41,976 bases of DNA from JBFEYJ01 sp041562215. GTDB taxonomy: Bacteria > Pseudomonadota > Gammaproteobacteria > Thiohalomonadales > Thiohalomonadaceae. Location: contig JBFEYJ010000005.1 of assembly GCA_041562215.1 (NCBI GenBank), positions 1-41,976 of the forward strand. The letters are read 5' to 3'. Below, piece by piece: positions 24,926-34,068 of this stretch. The notes under the pieces are model-generated. The model searched no databases. It worked only from the letters and a program-made list of their open reading frames with translations, and had not been told where the DNA came from. The position numbers and the translations under genes were made by a program. Position 1 is the first letter of the stretch; every line of letters begins with the position of its first letter.

Positions 24926-26758
24926 ATGATAAAGCTTAAGCCTTGGGCCGTCGGTCCTTTTGAATTGATAAAGCATGCCGAGGGTCACCTTAGGGGTGGT
25001 GGTGATCTGGACAAGCGTATGGCGCTCATTGGTTTTGATAATGCCATAGAAGCATCGATAATAACGTTTCTTTCCTTGAACCCTTCACAGAGAAGTGGTC
25101 GAAAATTTGACCGAGCTAACGTCGATAGGTGGTTAAGGAATTTTCATTCTAAACTGGAGTTCCTGGAACATTACGTTGTTTCATTGTGTGAAATGACGAT
25201 GTTGGTGGGTAGAGACGAAATCATATACTACCACCAGCTCCGGAATGAGCTTTACCATAACGGAAACGGTTTTGTACCTGCAGAGGCACACCTGCTTGGA
25301 GCGCGCGAGGCGTCTACGTGGGTTTTTGATACGTTGTTCAATGCGGACTCAGAAAAAATTCTCAATCTTGATCTTCCCCCTACCGAGACAGCCTACCTCG
25401 CAGGAGAGAAACATTCCGCAACCACAAAGTTTCTGGAAGCTTTCATCGATTTAAAAAATAGTCTTGACGCTGTAGATAAAGAACCAGGAAGGAGTCCATT
25501 GCATGTGGCTGCTAATCTAATAGCGACATGGGCAAAGGTGGAGGGGAATGGTCACAAGGCGGAGATCGCAGGATATAGTGACGTCTTGAAAAACGCTGAG
25601 CAAATCCGTGATTCAATAGTGGACGGTAAGGCGCTAAAGCAGACCCCCGAACAACTTCGCGATATCACCTCCAAGCTTGAAGGGGCGTCAAGGTATTTGG
25701 TCGACCATCTACGCGATTATCAGTCCAGGATGGTAGACACCGCTCTTCAATCTACAGCCGATGCTGTTCTGCCTGACGGAAACGGGAAGGCCGGGATTAT
25801 TTACCAGACGCACGGCTCGGGACTGACAATGACAATTGCAGCCTACATTGCGAGAGCCAGACTATTACCCTGTTTTGGTCAGAGGGTCGTGCTAATCACA
25901 GACAGGTTGGACTTGGCAAGACAGGCGCTTGGGCTTCTATCCCGTTGGTTGTCTCCTGAAGGCATACCTATTTGTTATCCTCTTGATGTGGGCTCACTGA
26001 AGGATGCCTTGTTAGGTGAGGCTCCCATGGTGATAATCACGACCATCCAGAAGCTGGGTTCAGCGAACTTCGTCAGTCAACAGAATATTTTAGTGATCGG
26101 TTACAATTTGAACTCGGCGTTAGGCCACGTTGAGGAGATATTTCCGGCAGCAACGCGCATACTGTTTACGAGTATTCAGCCTCGGAATCAGGCAGGTGAA
26201 AATATCTTTGGGAAAGTTGTTGGCGAGTATGATTTTGAGCAGGCTGTCGTCGCAGGTTATGTCACCCCGGTTGAAGTCATACAACGTAATATTGACTCGG
26301 CGACAACTCCGGGGAGCCGCCATCATCTTGCACGTGATGTGGTTGAACACTTTAGTCGTCGTCGGAGTGACGGTGCGAACAAGGGGGCGGTGGTGGTCCC
26401 TGATCAGCTAACTGGCGAAGTGCTTCTCAAGGATATCGCCGCGATGCGAACAGGTTGGCATGGGGTGGAAGGGAATAATGGTGTTGCGATGCTTTCCACC
26501 CAAATCGACAGAGCTGAACGGATGGCGCTCTTAAGCCGGTATGGAGACCCTGAGGATCCATTGTCTCTTTTAATCTTGACGAAGGCATTTGCTGTTGGTC
26601 TGGATATACCAGCAATAGAGACACTGTATGTACTTAGTACACTTACCCAATCAGTTCGTGAGCAACTGCGCGGCATCGTGAGCCGTAAGGCTCCGGGAAA
26701 GGAAGCCGGGATGATCGTTGATTACTTTGGGCAGAATTGGAGTGGGGACGGGCTCTAA
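24926..26758 (+). CDS. HEPN-domain protein fused to an HsdR-like helicase core with lost ATPase motifs
   Basis: The 610-aa product has two parts. Residues 1-140 are helical and carry YYHQLRNELYH, whose R106-N107-x3-H111 is the classic HEPN ribonuclease motif; this part resembles DUF4145-type N-termini. Residues about 265-605 align with type I restriction HsdR helicases: ITDRLDLARQ, VIITTIQKL, FEQAVVAGYVTPVE, LLILTKAFAVGLDIPAIETL and AGMIVDYFG. Yet Walker A, normally GSGKSLTM, reads G297-S-G-L-T-M with the Lys-Ser pair missing; VIDEAHRSQYG reads VIGYNLNSALG (390-400); FTGTP reads FTSIQ; motif VI keeps only one Arg (QLRGIVSR). The frame is open throughout, so the product is probably made, but ATP hydrolysis is unlikely. 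No restriction subunits or antitoxin are adjacent. An abortive-infection-type RNase effector is an inference. Confidence 0.75.
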   Translation: MIKLKPWAVGPFELIKHAEGHLRGGGDLDKRMALIGFDNAIEASIITFLSLNPSQRSGRKFDRANVDRWLRNFHSKLEFLEHYVVSLCEMTMLVGRDEIIYYHQLRNELYHNGNGFVPAEAHLLGAREASTWVFDTLFNADSEKILNLDLPPTETAYLAGEKHSATTKFLEAFIDLKNSLDAVDKEPGRSPLHVAANLIATWAKVEGNGHKAEIAGYSDVLKNAEQIRDSIVDGKALKQTPEQLRDITSKLEGASRYLVDHLRDYQSRMVDTALQSTADAVLPDGNGKAGIIYQTHGSGLTMTIAAYIARARLLPCFGQRVVLITDRLDLARQALGLLSRWLSPEGIPICYPLDVGSLKDALLGEAPMVIITTIQKLGSANFVSQQNILVIGYNLNSALGHVEEIFPAATRILFTSIQPRNQAGENIFGKVVGEYDFEQAVVAGYVTPVEVIQRNIDSATTPGSRHHLARDVVEHFSRRRSDGANKGAVVVPDQLTGEVLLKDIAAMRTGWHGVEGNNGVAMLSTQIDRAERMALLSRYGDPEDPLSLLILTKAFAVGLDIPAIETLYVLSTLTQSVREQLRGIVSRKAPGKEAGMIVDYFGQNWSGDGL

Positions 26759-27111
26759 AGATTATCCAATCATGCCCCCATGATTTGTGAAACAACATTC
26801 TCTACGTTTATTTGCACCCGGCCTACAAAACATTGAGGTTATGGCGGATTGTGATGGTGTACTTTGGTATTTTAATCGTCGGCGGCAACGATGTATCGGC
26901 CTTTCCTCAGCGCACTGAGAACGATGACGACGAGATCACATCGGTGGGCTTAGCATAAGTTGCTTGAAGGGATGCTTTGGCATACCTCAGACAAGTGATA
27001 GATTTCTGATGAAATCATGAAAGGTTAGGGGCATGCCCATGTGATTTGAATTCATGGCGATTGTTGAACGAAGATAATGATTCGATTTAAGGATAGGTAT
27101 AAGGACATCCA
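26759..27111. other. 353-bp intergenic stretch, no gene seen
   Basis: No ORF with a ribosome binding site, terminator or repeat was recognised between the HEPN-helicase gene and the beta-barrel gene. Confidence 0.5.
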
Positions 27112-27792
27112 ATGACCTGCTTCTATAAGTTCTTACTGGTTGGTATGTGTATTACGACTTTCCCCATATCAGGATGGGCTTCGCCTCCATGGAAAGAGAC
27201 TGTTGGAATTGGTCTTGCGACAACAGTGTGGAATGTTGAGGACTCTTCGGGATATCGCGACGGTGAAGCTATCTATGGCCGAATCAATTACTCAGCGGAT
27301 AATCTTGACTTGTTTGAGTCGCGTCAGCGCTTCCGATTCAGGTCGCGCCTGGAGTTTGGCGCCGCAGGGACGGAAGATGATACAACGTTCGGTGGTGCCG
27401 GCCTGGATCTATTCTGGGGCTATGGGTCGGAAAGATATGCTGTTTTCGTTGAAATGGGCACACAGAAGCGAGGTTTTGATGGCGTTGACCCCGCATCACA
27501 ACACCTCTCTTTTGCGGGTGTTGGCCTCTATTCTGGTCGGAATGCATGGTCAGGCTTGAGTCCGTTTATCTTTCTGCCCATTGATAGGCAGTTTTTTCGT
27601 TTTCGGAAAGTATACGAACACGATACCGGCGGACAGGCTGTGGCTATCTCTTGGGAAGCCTGGAAATTACTCGATAAGGATCTGGCCTTAACCTTTGAGT
27701 TTGAGTCCGGGCTTTTGAGTGGCACCGATGAGAGTCAGTCTATGGACTTCGGGCTTTCCGCCGCACTTGGGGTTAGCTGGTTACTGGAGTGA
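27112..27792 (+). CDS. Secreted beta-barrel-like hypothetical protein
   Basis: The 226-aa product has a Sec signal peptide (FYKFLLVGMCITTFPISGWA, cleavage after about residue 23) and then alternating beta-strand patterns typical of an outer-membrane barrel: FRSRLEFGAAG, AGLDLFWGYG, YAVFVEMGTQKRGF, LSFAGVGLYSG and the closing strand LSAALGVSWLLE. AAGGACA precedes the ATG. It is not matched to a named porin or OmpW-like family by eye. Periplasmic or outer-membrane location is likely; role unknown. Confidence 0.65.
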   Translation: MTCFYKFLLVGMCITTFPISGWASPPWKETVGIGLATTVWNVEDSSGYRDGEAIYGRINYSADNLDLFESRQRFRFRSRLEFGAAGTEDDTTFGGAGLDLFWGYGSERYAVFVEMGTQKRGFDGVDPASQHLSFAGVGLYSGRNAWSGLSPFIFLPIDRQFFRFRKVYEHDTGGQAVAISWEAWKLLDKDLALTFEFESGLLSGTDESQSMDFGLSAALGVSWLLE

Positions 27793-27901
27793 ATTTGAAA
27801 CCCGGCGGGAAAGGGGGAGTCATTTGACGATGAACAATGGCTTTAAATGCACTCTTTTCTGTCTCTTGTCTTTCGAACCCTGTTTATATAGTTGAACTGA
27901 T

Positions 27902-28441
27902 GTGGAAATAAAGAGTAAGAACATACCTGATTACCGTAGCTATCACCTACATGAGCTTGAGGAGGCGCTAAGAGGGATTGATGAGGACAGTAATCCTGAT
28001 GAGGCGAATTTGATACGTGATTATATTGCGCAGGGTGGCTACGTTTACCCTCCAGAGACCAGGATAGAACGTGTCGAGTTCACCCATGCCGGTTACAAGT
28101 GGCTACTTGTGCTGATATTGTCGCTGCTGTTAACGATGAATTCATTCATATTTGCCGTGTCCGCCAACTTCCTGTCCATGATACCGATGGTGATTCAGGG
28201 TATTATCTTGCTGGCGATTTCTATAAATCATAAATATGCGCGCGTGTTGATTAAGCTTTGGTGTGCCTTGATGATACTGTCTTCCATGGCGGGTTTTATG
28301 TCTATGCATTATGCGCCTGAATTTAATGGTGCTGATTTTATAGAGAATTCAGTCACGCTTTTGATTGGCGTTGCTTTCCTCGTCTTGGCAGACAAACATG
28401 TGCAGCTTGTACCGGTGCAGCACGATTCTGTTTCGCAATAA
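27902..28441 (+). CDS. Hypothetical four-helix membrane protein, 179 aa
   Basis: The start is GTG at 27902 because the overlapping ATG at 27900 hits a stop at once. The soluble N-terminus (RSYHLHELEEALRGIDEDSN then PDEANLIRDYIAQGGY) is acidic and helical; four hydrophobic segments follow (LLVLILSLLLTMNSFIFAV; MIPMVIQGIILLAISI; KLWCALMILSSMAGFM; SVTLLIGVAFLVLAD). The layout resembles uncharacterised membrane proteins with a short acidic cytosolic head. No named family recognised. Confidence 0.65.
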   Translation: MEIKSKNIPDYRSYHLHELEEALRGIDEDSNPDEANLIRDYIAQGGYVYPPETRIERVEFTHAGYKWLLVLILSLLLTMNSFIFAVSANFLSMIPMVIQGIILLAISINHKYARVLIKLWCALMILSSMAGFMSMHYAPEFNGADFIENSVTLLIGVAFLVLADKHVQLVPVQHDSVSQ

Positions 28442-28670
28442 AACGTGTGATATTCAGGTCGGGTTTCGACAGGGTTTCTCTGAATGACTTGCGGTCTTTA
28501 ACTCGGGTTATGTAGTGGGGCAGTGGGTTCGCCTGCTCTATAACTGTTCTTCATTACTATGTTAGCACTTAAGCGTTAGCTGGTTACCAGGATAATTCAT
28601 GGTATCCATGTGTTCCTTAGATGGATTCACCGCTATCCTGTGGCTGGGGTGTTACTAAATTCGGGGACTT

Positions 28671-29354
28671 ATGATTGAATTTGGGATGATACAGGTGGCG
28701 GGTGTGGTCGACCGGGAGGAGGCGCAACTGTTGATCGACAGCGGGGTGCGGTATCTTGGTTTCCCGTTGCGCCTCCCGGTGAACGCGGAAGACCTGAGTG
28801 AAGAGGCGGCGGCGGAGCTCATCGGAGACTTCCCTACGGGGGTGAAAGGTGTGCTTATCACCTACCTTGACCGAGCGGAGGATGTGATCGCTTTCTGCCG
28901 TAAAGTCGGGGTTGATGTGGTGCAGCTGCATGGGCCGATTGAGGCCGGGGAGTTGGCAAAGATCAAGACCATCCAGCCTGAGCTTGTAGTGATTAAGAGC
29001 CTCATTGTGCGCGGTGATAACCTTCAAGATCTAAAGCGGGAAATTATGGCAAGCGCTCCCCATGTGGACGCTTATATCACTGATAGTTTTGATCCGGACA
29101 CCGGCGCCGAAGGCGCTACCGGTAAGGTCCATGACTGGGCAATCGACCGGGCGCTGGTGGCGAGTTCGCCAAAGCCGGTGATCCTCGCCGGTGGGCTCAA
29201 TGCCGATAACGTTCGCGAGGCGATCCTCACGGTTCATCCTTTCGGAGTGGATGTGCATACCGGTATCGAGGGGGCTGATGGCAGGAAGGAGCCAGAGCTG
29301 ACCAGGCGCTTTGTGACGGAGGCAAGCGCCGGGTTTAAATCAATAGTGAGTTGA
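28671..29354 (+). CDS. TrpF-like TIM-barrel protein lacking the catalytic Cys
   Basis: The 227-aa product follows the phosphoribosylanthranilate isomerase fold: VDVVQLHG, the Asp loop YITDSFDP with GATGKVHDW (GGTG in TrpF), and the phosphate-binding ILAGGLNADNVREAI and GVDVHTGIEGADGRK. However, the N-terminal KICG motif, whose Cys is the general base in TrpF, here reads QVAG (Ala10), and the usual SPR phosphate contact is replaced by LRLPVN. The retained Asp and missing Cys argue against standard TrpF catalysis. No trp genes are adjacent. Either ATG 28671 or 28686 could be the start. Confidence 0.8.
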   Translation: MIEFGMIQVAGVVDREEAQLLIDSGVRYLGFPLRLPVNAEDLSEEAAAELIGDFPTGVKGVLITYLDRAEDVIAFCRKVGVDVVQLHGPIEAGELAKIKTIQPELVVIKSLIVRGDNLQDLKREIMASAPHVDAYITDSFDPDTGAEGATGKVHDWAIDRALVASSPKPVILAGGLNADNVREAILTVHPFGVDVHTGIEGADGRKEPELTRRFVTEASAGFKSIVS

Positions 29355-29489
29355 ATTCAGTGCTGAGTTCGCCGGCATTATGCCCAAGTCTGTGAATTGT
29401 ATTACAAGGGAGTGCCTAGTCTAAATCTGTAGGCAGGGCGGCAACCCCGGCTTCACTGAAGTGTGGGCTTTGCCGGAAGCCGGCGCAGC

Positions 29490-29672
29490 CTACCGAGCCG
29501 TTCGCTCCAGCACGGCATTCAGATCCAGGTTGCGCAACGTATCGACGACCAGCTCCCAGCGACCTTCGCCGCACAGGCCGCTGATGCCGGCTTGTTCGTA
29601 GGCATTTAGTGCGGCATCAAGACACGCTTGCCTGACCGTTTCGGCGATGATCTCTTGTTCCTGCGTCTTCAA
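29490..29672 (-). CDS. Small conserved helical protein, 60 aa
   Basis: TTG start at 29672 overlapping the stop of the MuiA-like gene by 4 nt (TTGA); there is no ATG in frame. The product reads KTQEQEIIAETVRQACLDAA, then YEQAGISGLCGEGRWELVVD, ending DLNAVLERTAR. Similar short proteins with GISGLC-x-EGRWE are familiar to me from proteobacterial genomes, but no function is known. Overlap suggests cotranslation with the upstream gene. Confidence 0.7.
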   Translation of the reverse strand: MKTQEQEIIAETVRQACLDAALNAYEQAGISGLCGEGRWELVVDTLRNLDLNAVLERTAR

Positions 29673-31318
29673 AATCCCGGTACCTCTTTATCCTGCGGGA
29701 AGCTGACAGCGTAACCAAACTCGATGGTCTCTTTCTCCTGAGGTTTGATCTCTTTTTCCCAGGCTAGAATGCCTGCACGATTCTCTACGTTCTGTTGTGT
29801 CGGTGTGGTGCTGTTTTTGAGCAGTTCGACAGTGATCGATTCGTCGCTGGAGACTGGGAGCTGATCGAATACCGTAACCGGCATAGCGATTTTATGGCGG
29901 TTGGTGACGGTAATGAGGTATTGGCGTTCGATGCGTTGCTCTCGGGTAATGAGACCCTGTCGTCCACGTTCATCCTTGAGCTTTTTGTACTCGACTTCGA
30001 TGGCCTCGTCAGTGCCGAAGGCCAGCGCCAGCTCTTCACCGGGCAGAAGTGCTGGGTTGTGCTGGGTGCCGACGAAATTGCCGTCACGTTGCAGTTGCCA
30101 TGGACCGGGAAGGAGTGGTGATTCGCCGCGGTAGTCGACCTCGGCATAGAGGAAGGCGCGCTGGTCGAGTTTGGGCGCGCTGCGTGCGGACATGGTTGAT
30201 TCGAGGATTTGTTTGGCGAGCACAAAACGATGGCGGCTATTGTCGGCAGGCACGGTGACCCGGCCGGGGATGCGATAGTGCAGGGAGAATTCACTGACCT
30301 CACTTGCGGCGAGGATTTCTTCCGCAGGCTTCGCTTCGGTAACCTTCATTTCAGCCTCAGGCGCCATTACCCCGGCCAACATCTCGTCAGCCATCTGCTC
30401 CTGCTTCTCTTTGCGCAGGCGCAGTGACGTCGGCACGGGCGGTTGATAGAAATCGATCCACCAAGGCAAGAGTTCGGGCATAGCGGCACCGGCGCCGGGG
30501 CGGGCAGTGGAGACGGTGAGTTGGGCCTTGCGCCAGTCTTCCCCGGTACTCTGGCGGATGTAGGCGGCCTGGGTGAGGGATACCTTGCCGGTTTCGGTAT
30601 CGAGCGAGGCGTCATATACCGGTGACCAGGAGGCGCCACCTAGCTGGTAGCTGAGCTCAAACTGCGCCTTGCCGGCGGTGTCGGCCTGGATCTGGATGGC
30701 GGCGGTGATGCTGTCGCGGCGACCGGTCTGGATCTGGCGCAGCTCCTGTTCCAGCTTGCGGATGTTTTGTTCCACCGTGCGCAATTCCTGCTGCAGTGTA
30801 ACCAGTGCGGCATTGGTCTCGGCCATGCCCTTGCCGATGGCCTGCCAGGCGGTGGGCCATTTTTCGGGAGTGAATTGGCGGTTTCCCTTTTCGTCTGTTT
30901 CACCGGGCAGGGTGGCGAGCCGTTCGATGAACTTGCCCTGAGTCTCCAGCGCCTGACGCCGACCATCGAGACGGGCCTTTTCGTCCTGCTGTACCTGCAA
31001 CTGCTCGCGAAGTTGGCGTTCACGCTCCTGCACCACCTGGGTGGCAAAGACGCGTCGGCTCTCTACGGTGGCGATGCGTAAACCCTTCTTGCCGCGACCA
31101 CCGGCACGCAGCGAAGCCTCGACCAGCTGGGCGGGGAGTTCAGGGACCAGGATGGTGTGTTCACCGGCAGGCAAATCGACACCGATCTGACGAGTGACCT
31201 CGGCTCGGTCTTGAAAGACGGTGACTTGCTGCACGGTGTTGCTTGCTGGGGTGATATCGCTGGCAGTGGACAGGCATGGTAGTAACAACGAGGCGCAGAA
31301 GAGGCTTTTCCTTCCCAT
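29669..31318 (-). CDS. Mucoidy inhibitor MuiA-like protein (DUF4140-coiled coil-DUF4139)
   Basis: The 549-aa product has a signal peptide (SLFCASLLLPCLSTAS), then an N-terminal DUF4140-like segment with VTVFQDRAEVTRQIGVDLPA, a coiled coil (about residues 95-205, rich in Gln, Glu and Arg) and a large DUF4139 beta region with FELSYQLGGASWSPVYDASL and TGEDWRKAQLTVSTARP. This domain order is that of the MuiA family, secreted proteins with a beta-propeller-like C-terminus of unclear biochemistry. It ends in a 4-nt overlap with the 60-aa gene. The start ATG is at 31318. Confidence 0.88.
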   Translation of the reverse strand: MGRKSLFCASLLLPCLSTASDITPASNTVQQVTVFQDRAEVTRQIGVDLPAGEHTILVPELPAQLVEASLRAGGRGKKGLRIATVESRRVFATQVVQERERQLREQLQVQQDEKARLDGRRQALETQGKFIERLATLPGETDEKGNRQFTPEKWPTAWQAIGKGMAETNAALVTLQQELRTVEQNIRKLEQELRQIQTGRRDSITAAIQIQADTAGKAQFELSYQLGGASWSPVYDASLDTETGKVSLTQAAYIRQSTGEDWRKAQLTVSTARPGAGAAMPELLPWWIDFYQPPVPTSLRLRKEKQEQMADEMLAGVMAPEAEMKVTEAKPAEEILAASEVSEFSLHYRIPGRVTVPADNSRHRFVLAKQILESTMSARSAPKLDQRAFLYAEVDYRGESPLLPGPWQLQRDGNFVGTQHNPALLPGEELALAFGTDEAIEVEYKKLKDERGRQGLITREQRIERQYLITVTNRHKIAMPVTVFDQLPVSSDESITVELLKNSTTPTQQNVENRAGILAWEKEIKPQEKETIEFGYAVSFPQDKEVPGF

Positions 31319-31537
31319 GTCGTTTTCCTTGTCGGGAGCAAATGGATAGCTTCAACATAGCGGGTGTGGCAGGGGTGGTCAATGTATCAAGGAAGGTCAG
31401 TATGTTGAGGTTTGCGGGTTGGTTTTCATGGGTGCTTGATGTCGTGGCTGATCCGCGGAATTGGTTGGAGATGTTGTGTTTGGAGCTGCTGTGATGTTGG
31501 TGCTGATAGAAGGTGGGAAATGAGAAGGGTTGTTAGA

Positions 31538-31576
31538 ATAAAAAAGGGGACGTGAGTCGTCGCTCACTCAGTCCCC
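31538..31576 (-). terminator. Intrinsic terminator of the coiled-coil gene
   Basis: On the minus strand GGGGAC-TGA-GTGAG-CGACGA-CTCAC-GTCCCC forms a strong stem (31546-31576) followed by a T-run (A-run 31538-31545 on the plus strand), 39 nt past the stop codon of the gene at 31615. Confidence 0.88.
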
Positions 31577-31614
31577 GGTGATGCCGTGTGCGGTGCGTGC
31601 CGGCACGCGAACAG

Positions 31615-32220
31615 CTAAGCGGTTTGGTTTTCCTCGGGCATTTCCTCCTGCGTGGCCTGCAACTCCTTCAGGCTCTGTTCCAGTTTCCGTTTTTCATTGC
31701 GTAAGGTGGAGAGAGTCTCTTCGGCCTTCTTGCGGGCATCGGATTCATCCATCTTCTGTTTTTTCAGTGCCTTTAGCTTCTTCACCACATTTTCGGGCGT
31801 GTCGGATAGGGCGGTGCTGATGGCCTTGAGGGCACGCTCCTTCTCGGCCAGGTTCTCCTTCAGTTTTTTCAGCTGCTGGGCGCTATTGTTGCGCTCGTCG
31901 AGGAGCTGCTGCTGGAGCTTCTCCTGGTTGGTCTGCGCCGCGGCGAGCTCGGGTTGCACGCTATCCAGGACTTTTTTGCTGTCAGCCAATTTCTTTTCCA
32001 GTGTGGCGATAGTGTCGGCGGCCTGTTCCTGGACCTTGCGGACCTCGAGCTCGGCTTCGCTGGTGCGCTTGATGGTTGCATGCAGTTCAGCCTTGAACTC
32101 CTGTGGGCTGCAGTTGGGATCCAGCTTGAGGGCGTCAGTCACGGCCTTGATCAATATCTGTTTACTAATCGCGAGTTCTTTCCAGACACTCAGCTGCTGT
32201 TTTGCGTCGGTTTCGGTCAC
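31615..32220 (-). CDS. Coiled-coil protein, 201 aa
   Basis: The start is GTG at 32220 with AAGGAG upstream (the adjacent ATG runs into TGA). The product begins QQLSVWKELAISKQILIKAV and then is almost wholly heptad-like and charged (VRKVQEQAADTIATLEKKLA; NNSAQQLKKLKENLAEKERA; RNEKRKLEQSLKELQATQEE). There is no signal peptide or membrane segment. Such proteins are probably cytosolic structural or scaffold proteins; no function is known. It has its own terminator, so it is likely monocistronic. Confidence 0.75.
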   Translation of the reverse strand: MTETDAKQQLSVWKELAISKQILIKAVTDALKLDPNCSPQEFKAELHATIKRTSEAELEVRKVQEQAADTIATLEKKLADSKKVLDSVQPELAAAQTNQEKLQQQLLDERNNSAQQLKKLKENLAEKERALKAISTALSDTPENVVKKLKALKKQKMDESDARKKAEETLSTLRNEKRKLEQSLKELQATQEEMPEENQTA

Positions 32221-32326
32221 ATGTTCTCCTTGGGTAAGTTGAAATAGAAAAATAGAAAGGGGGCAGACATTTGGTCACTCGTTGCGTTATTTTGTAAGTA
32301 TGGCCATGCGGCTGGATTTTCCGGGT

Positions 32327-33853
32327 CTAATGTGAAGTTGAGTGGTGACGTGCCTGGCGTCTGGGTGTGGTTGGTCTGTCGTCGCCAGCGGCGCTTTTGC
32401 CGGTGTCGGCGCGCTTGCCGCCAAAGGGGGGCGCGCCTTTCAGTCCGCTTCCGGCATAGTCGGCCAACAGCGCTGATTCGGCTTGCTCGCTCTCGACGTT
32501 GAGTGGTCCGCTCAGGGCCTGGTGCAGTAGGGTGAACAAGCGCGGTAGTTGAATGCGGTGGGTCTGGCCGGTCTGCGCGTATAGCCAGTCGCTGAGGGTG
32601 AGGAAACGGAAAAAAGGCGCCTCTCCCAGGATGAGCGGTAGAGTGAGAGGGAAGCGTCCGGCGTTGGCGACAATGTCCCAGTAGCGGGCAAAGCGGGCTA
32701 GTCTTTGCATCTGTGCGAAATCGATGCGGTCGGTGCTGAGCACATTGTAGGGCGGAGTGGGTTGGTAGCGCATGGCGAAGGAGGCACTATGGCGGGCGAT
32801 CGGGGCACCTCGCAGACGCTTGAGGATGCCGACCTGGATCTCGTGTGGACCGAGTGCCCAGAGGTGGTCGAAGCCGGCAGCGAAGCTTGAGAGCTCCTCG
32901 CCTGGAAGGCCAATGATAAGATCGGCATGAAGGTGTGCGTGGCTCTCTTGGCGCAGCCAGCGCAGGTTGGCCTCTGTTGTGGTGTTGTCCTGTTTTCGGC
33001 TGATGAGCGCCTGGACATCAGGATTGAAACTCTGTACTCCGATCTCGAACTGCAGGGAGCCGGGGGGAAAGCGCTGGATCACTGCCTTGAGCGGCTCGGG
33101 TAAACGGTCGGGGATGAGCTCGAAGTGAAGGAACAGATCATCTTTCATTCGTTCGAGAAAGAACTCCATGATGCGGATGCTCTGCTCGACCTTGAGGTTG
33201 AAGGTGCGATCGACGAATTTGAACTGGCGCAGGCCACGCTGGTAGAGCGCCTCCATTTCAACAAGGAAGGCCTCGAGGTCGAACGGGGTCGCTGTCTTGT
33301 CCAGGGCCGAGAGGCAGAATTCACATTTGAACGGACAGCCGCGCGAGGCCTCGACGTAGACTACACGGTGTTTTAGGTCGTGGTCGGTGTAATAGCGGTA
33401 AGGCAGTTGTAGCGCCTCCAGCTTGTATGGCCCCGGCTGAATGATCATCTGTTCCGGCCGCTCTCCAGTGAGTAAGTGCTCACACAAATTGGCAAAGGCC
33501 AGGTCTGCGTGGCCGCTGACGACATAGTCGGCCAGCTCGACGATGGGTTGCTCCGCCTGTTCGTGGCTCACTTCGGGTCCGCCAATCACCACGATCACTT
33601 CCGGACGGACCTGCTTGAGGATCGCCACCAGTTCCTCACTCTCGCGCGCGTTCCAGATATAGACGCCAACACCGATGATGCGGGGGTTGTGCGCCAGCAA
33701 CTGCTCGGCGATGTCGATGGGGCGTTGTTTGATAGTGAACTCAACCAGTGTTGTGCGATCTTCCAGGGCCCCCATGTTGGCCAATAGATAGCGCAGCCCC
33801 AGCGAGGCATGGCTGTAGCGGGCGTTAAGGGTGGTGAGCAGGATGTCGGTCAT
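32327..33853 (-). CDS. B12-binding radical SAM protein (DUF4080 type)
   Basis: The 508-aa product from the ATG at 33853 has an N-terminal B12-binding-like Rossmann domain (LLTTLNARYSHASLGLRYLL; GVGVYIWNARESEELVAIL; IVVIGGPEVSHE), a radical SAM domain with the cluster motif CPFKCEFC (Cys173, Cys177, Cys180) and a C-terminal DUF4080-like helical region. The family is widespread and its substrates are mostly unknown; some act in tRNA or cofactor methylthiolation-like chemistry. The C-terminal 40 residues are basic and low in complexity. The longer frame to 33916 adds 21 residues with no family similarity. Confidence 0.86.
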   Translation of the reverse strand: MTDILLTTLNARYSHASLGLRYLLANMGALEDRTTLVEFTIKQRPIDIAEQLLAHNPRIIGVGVYIWNARESEELVAILKQVRPEVIVVIGGPEVSHEQAEQPIVELADYVVSGHADLAFANLCEHLLTGERPEQMIIQPGPYKLEALQLPYRYYTDHDLKHRVVYVEASRGCPFKCEFCLSALDKTATPFDLEAFLVEMEALYQRGLRQFKFVDRTFNLKVEQSIRIMEFFLERMKDDLFLHFELIPDRLPEPLKAVIQRFPPGSLQFEIGVQSFNPDVQALISRKQDNTTTEANLRWLRQESHAHLHADLIIGLPGEELSSFAAGFDHLWALGPHEIQVGILKRLRGAPIARHSASFAMRYQPTPPYNVLSTDRIDFAQMQRLARFARYWDIVANAGRFPLTLPLILGEAPFFRFLTLSDWLYAQTGQTHRIQLPRLFTLLHQALSGPLNVESEQAESALLADYAGSGLKGAPPFGGKRADTGKSAAGDDRPTTPRRQARHHSTSH

Positions 33854-34068
33854 GGTGGTTTCGGTTCGAACGGATGGGCAGAGGGTAGCAGATCGGCGCT
33901 GTAGGGTGGGATGCATTCAAACATTCAATAAAAAAGATGTCTACGCATAAAGCGCGAAGGGAAAGAGTCTATTAATCGTATTGAACATTACTCTATATGT
34001 CCTACTAAGCCTTCATCAGGATGACAGACCATAATTAACGGGCTTGTGTGTGGTAAGTATAACAGGAG

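Noticed and set aside
24926..26758. Functional type I restriction HsdR subunit
   Set aside because: It lacks the nuclease domain and all key ATPase residues, and no hsdM or hsdS gene is near.
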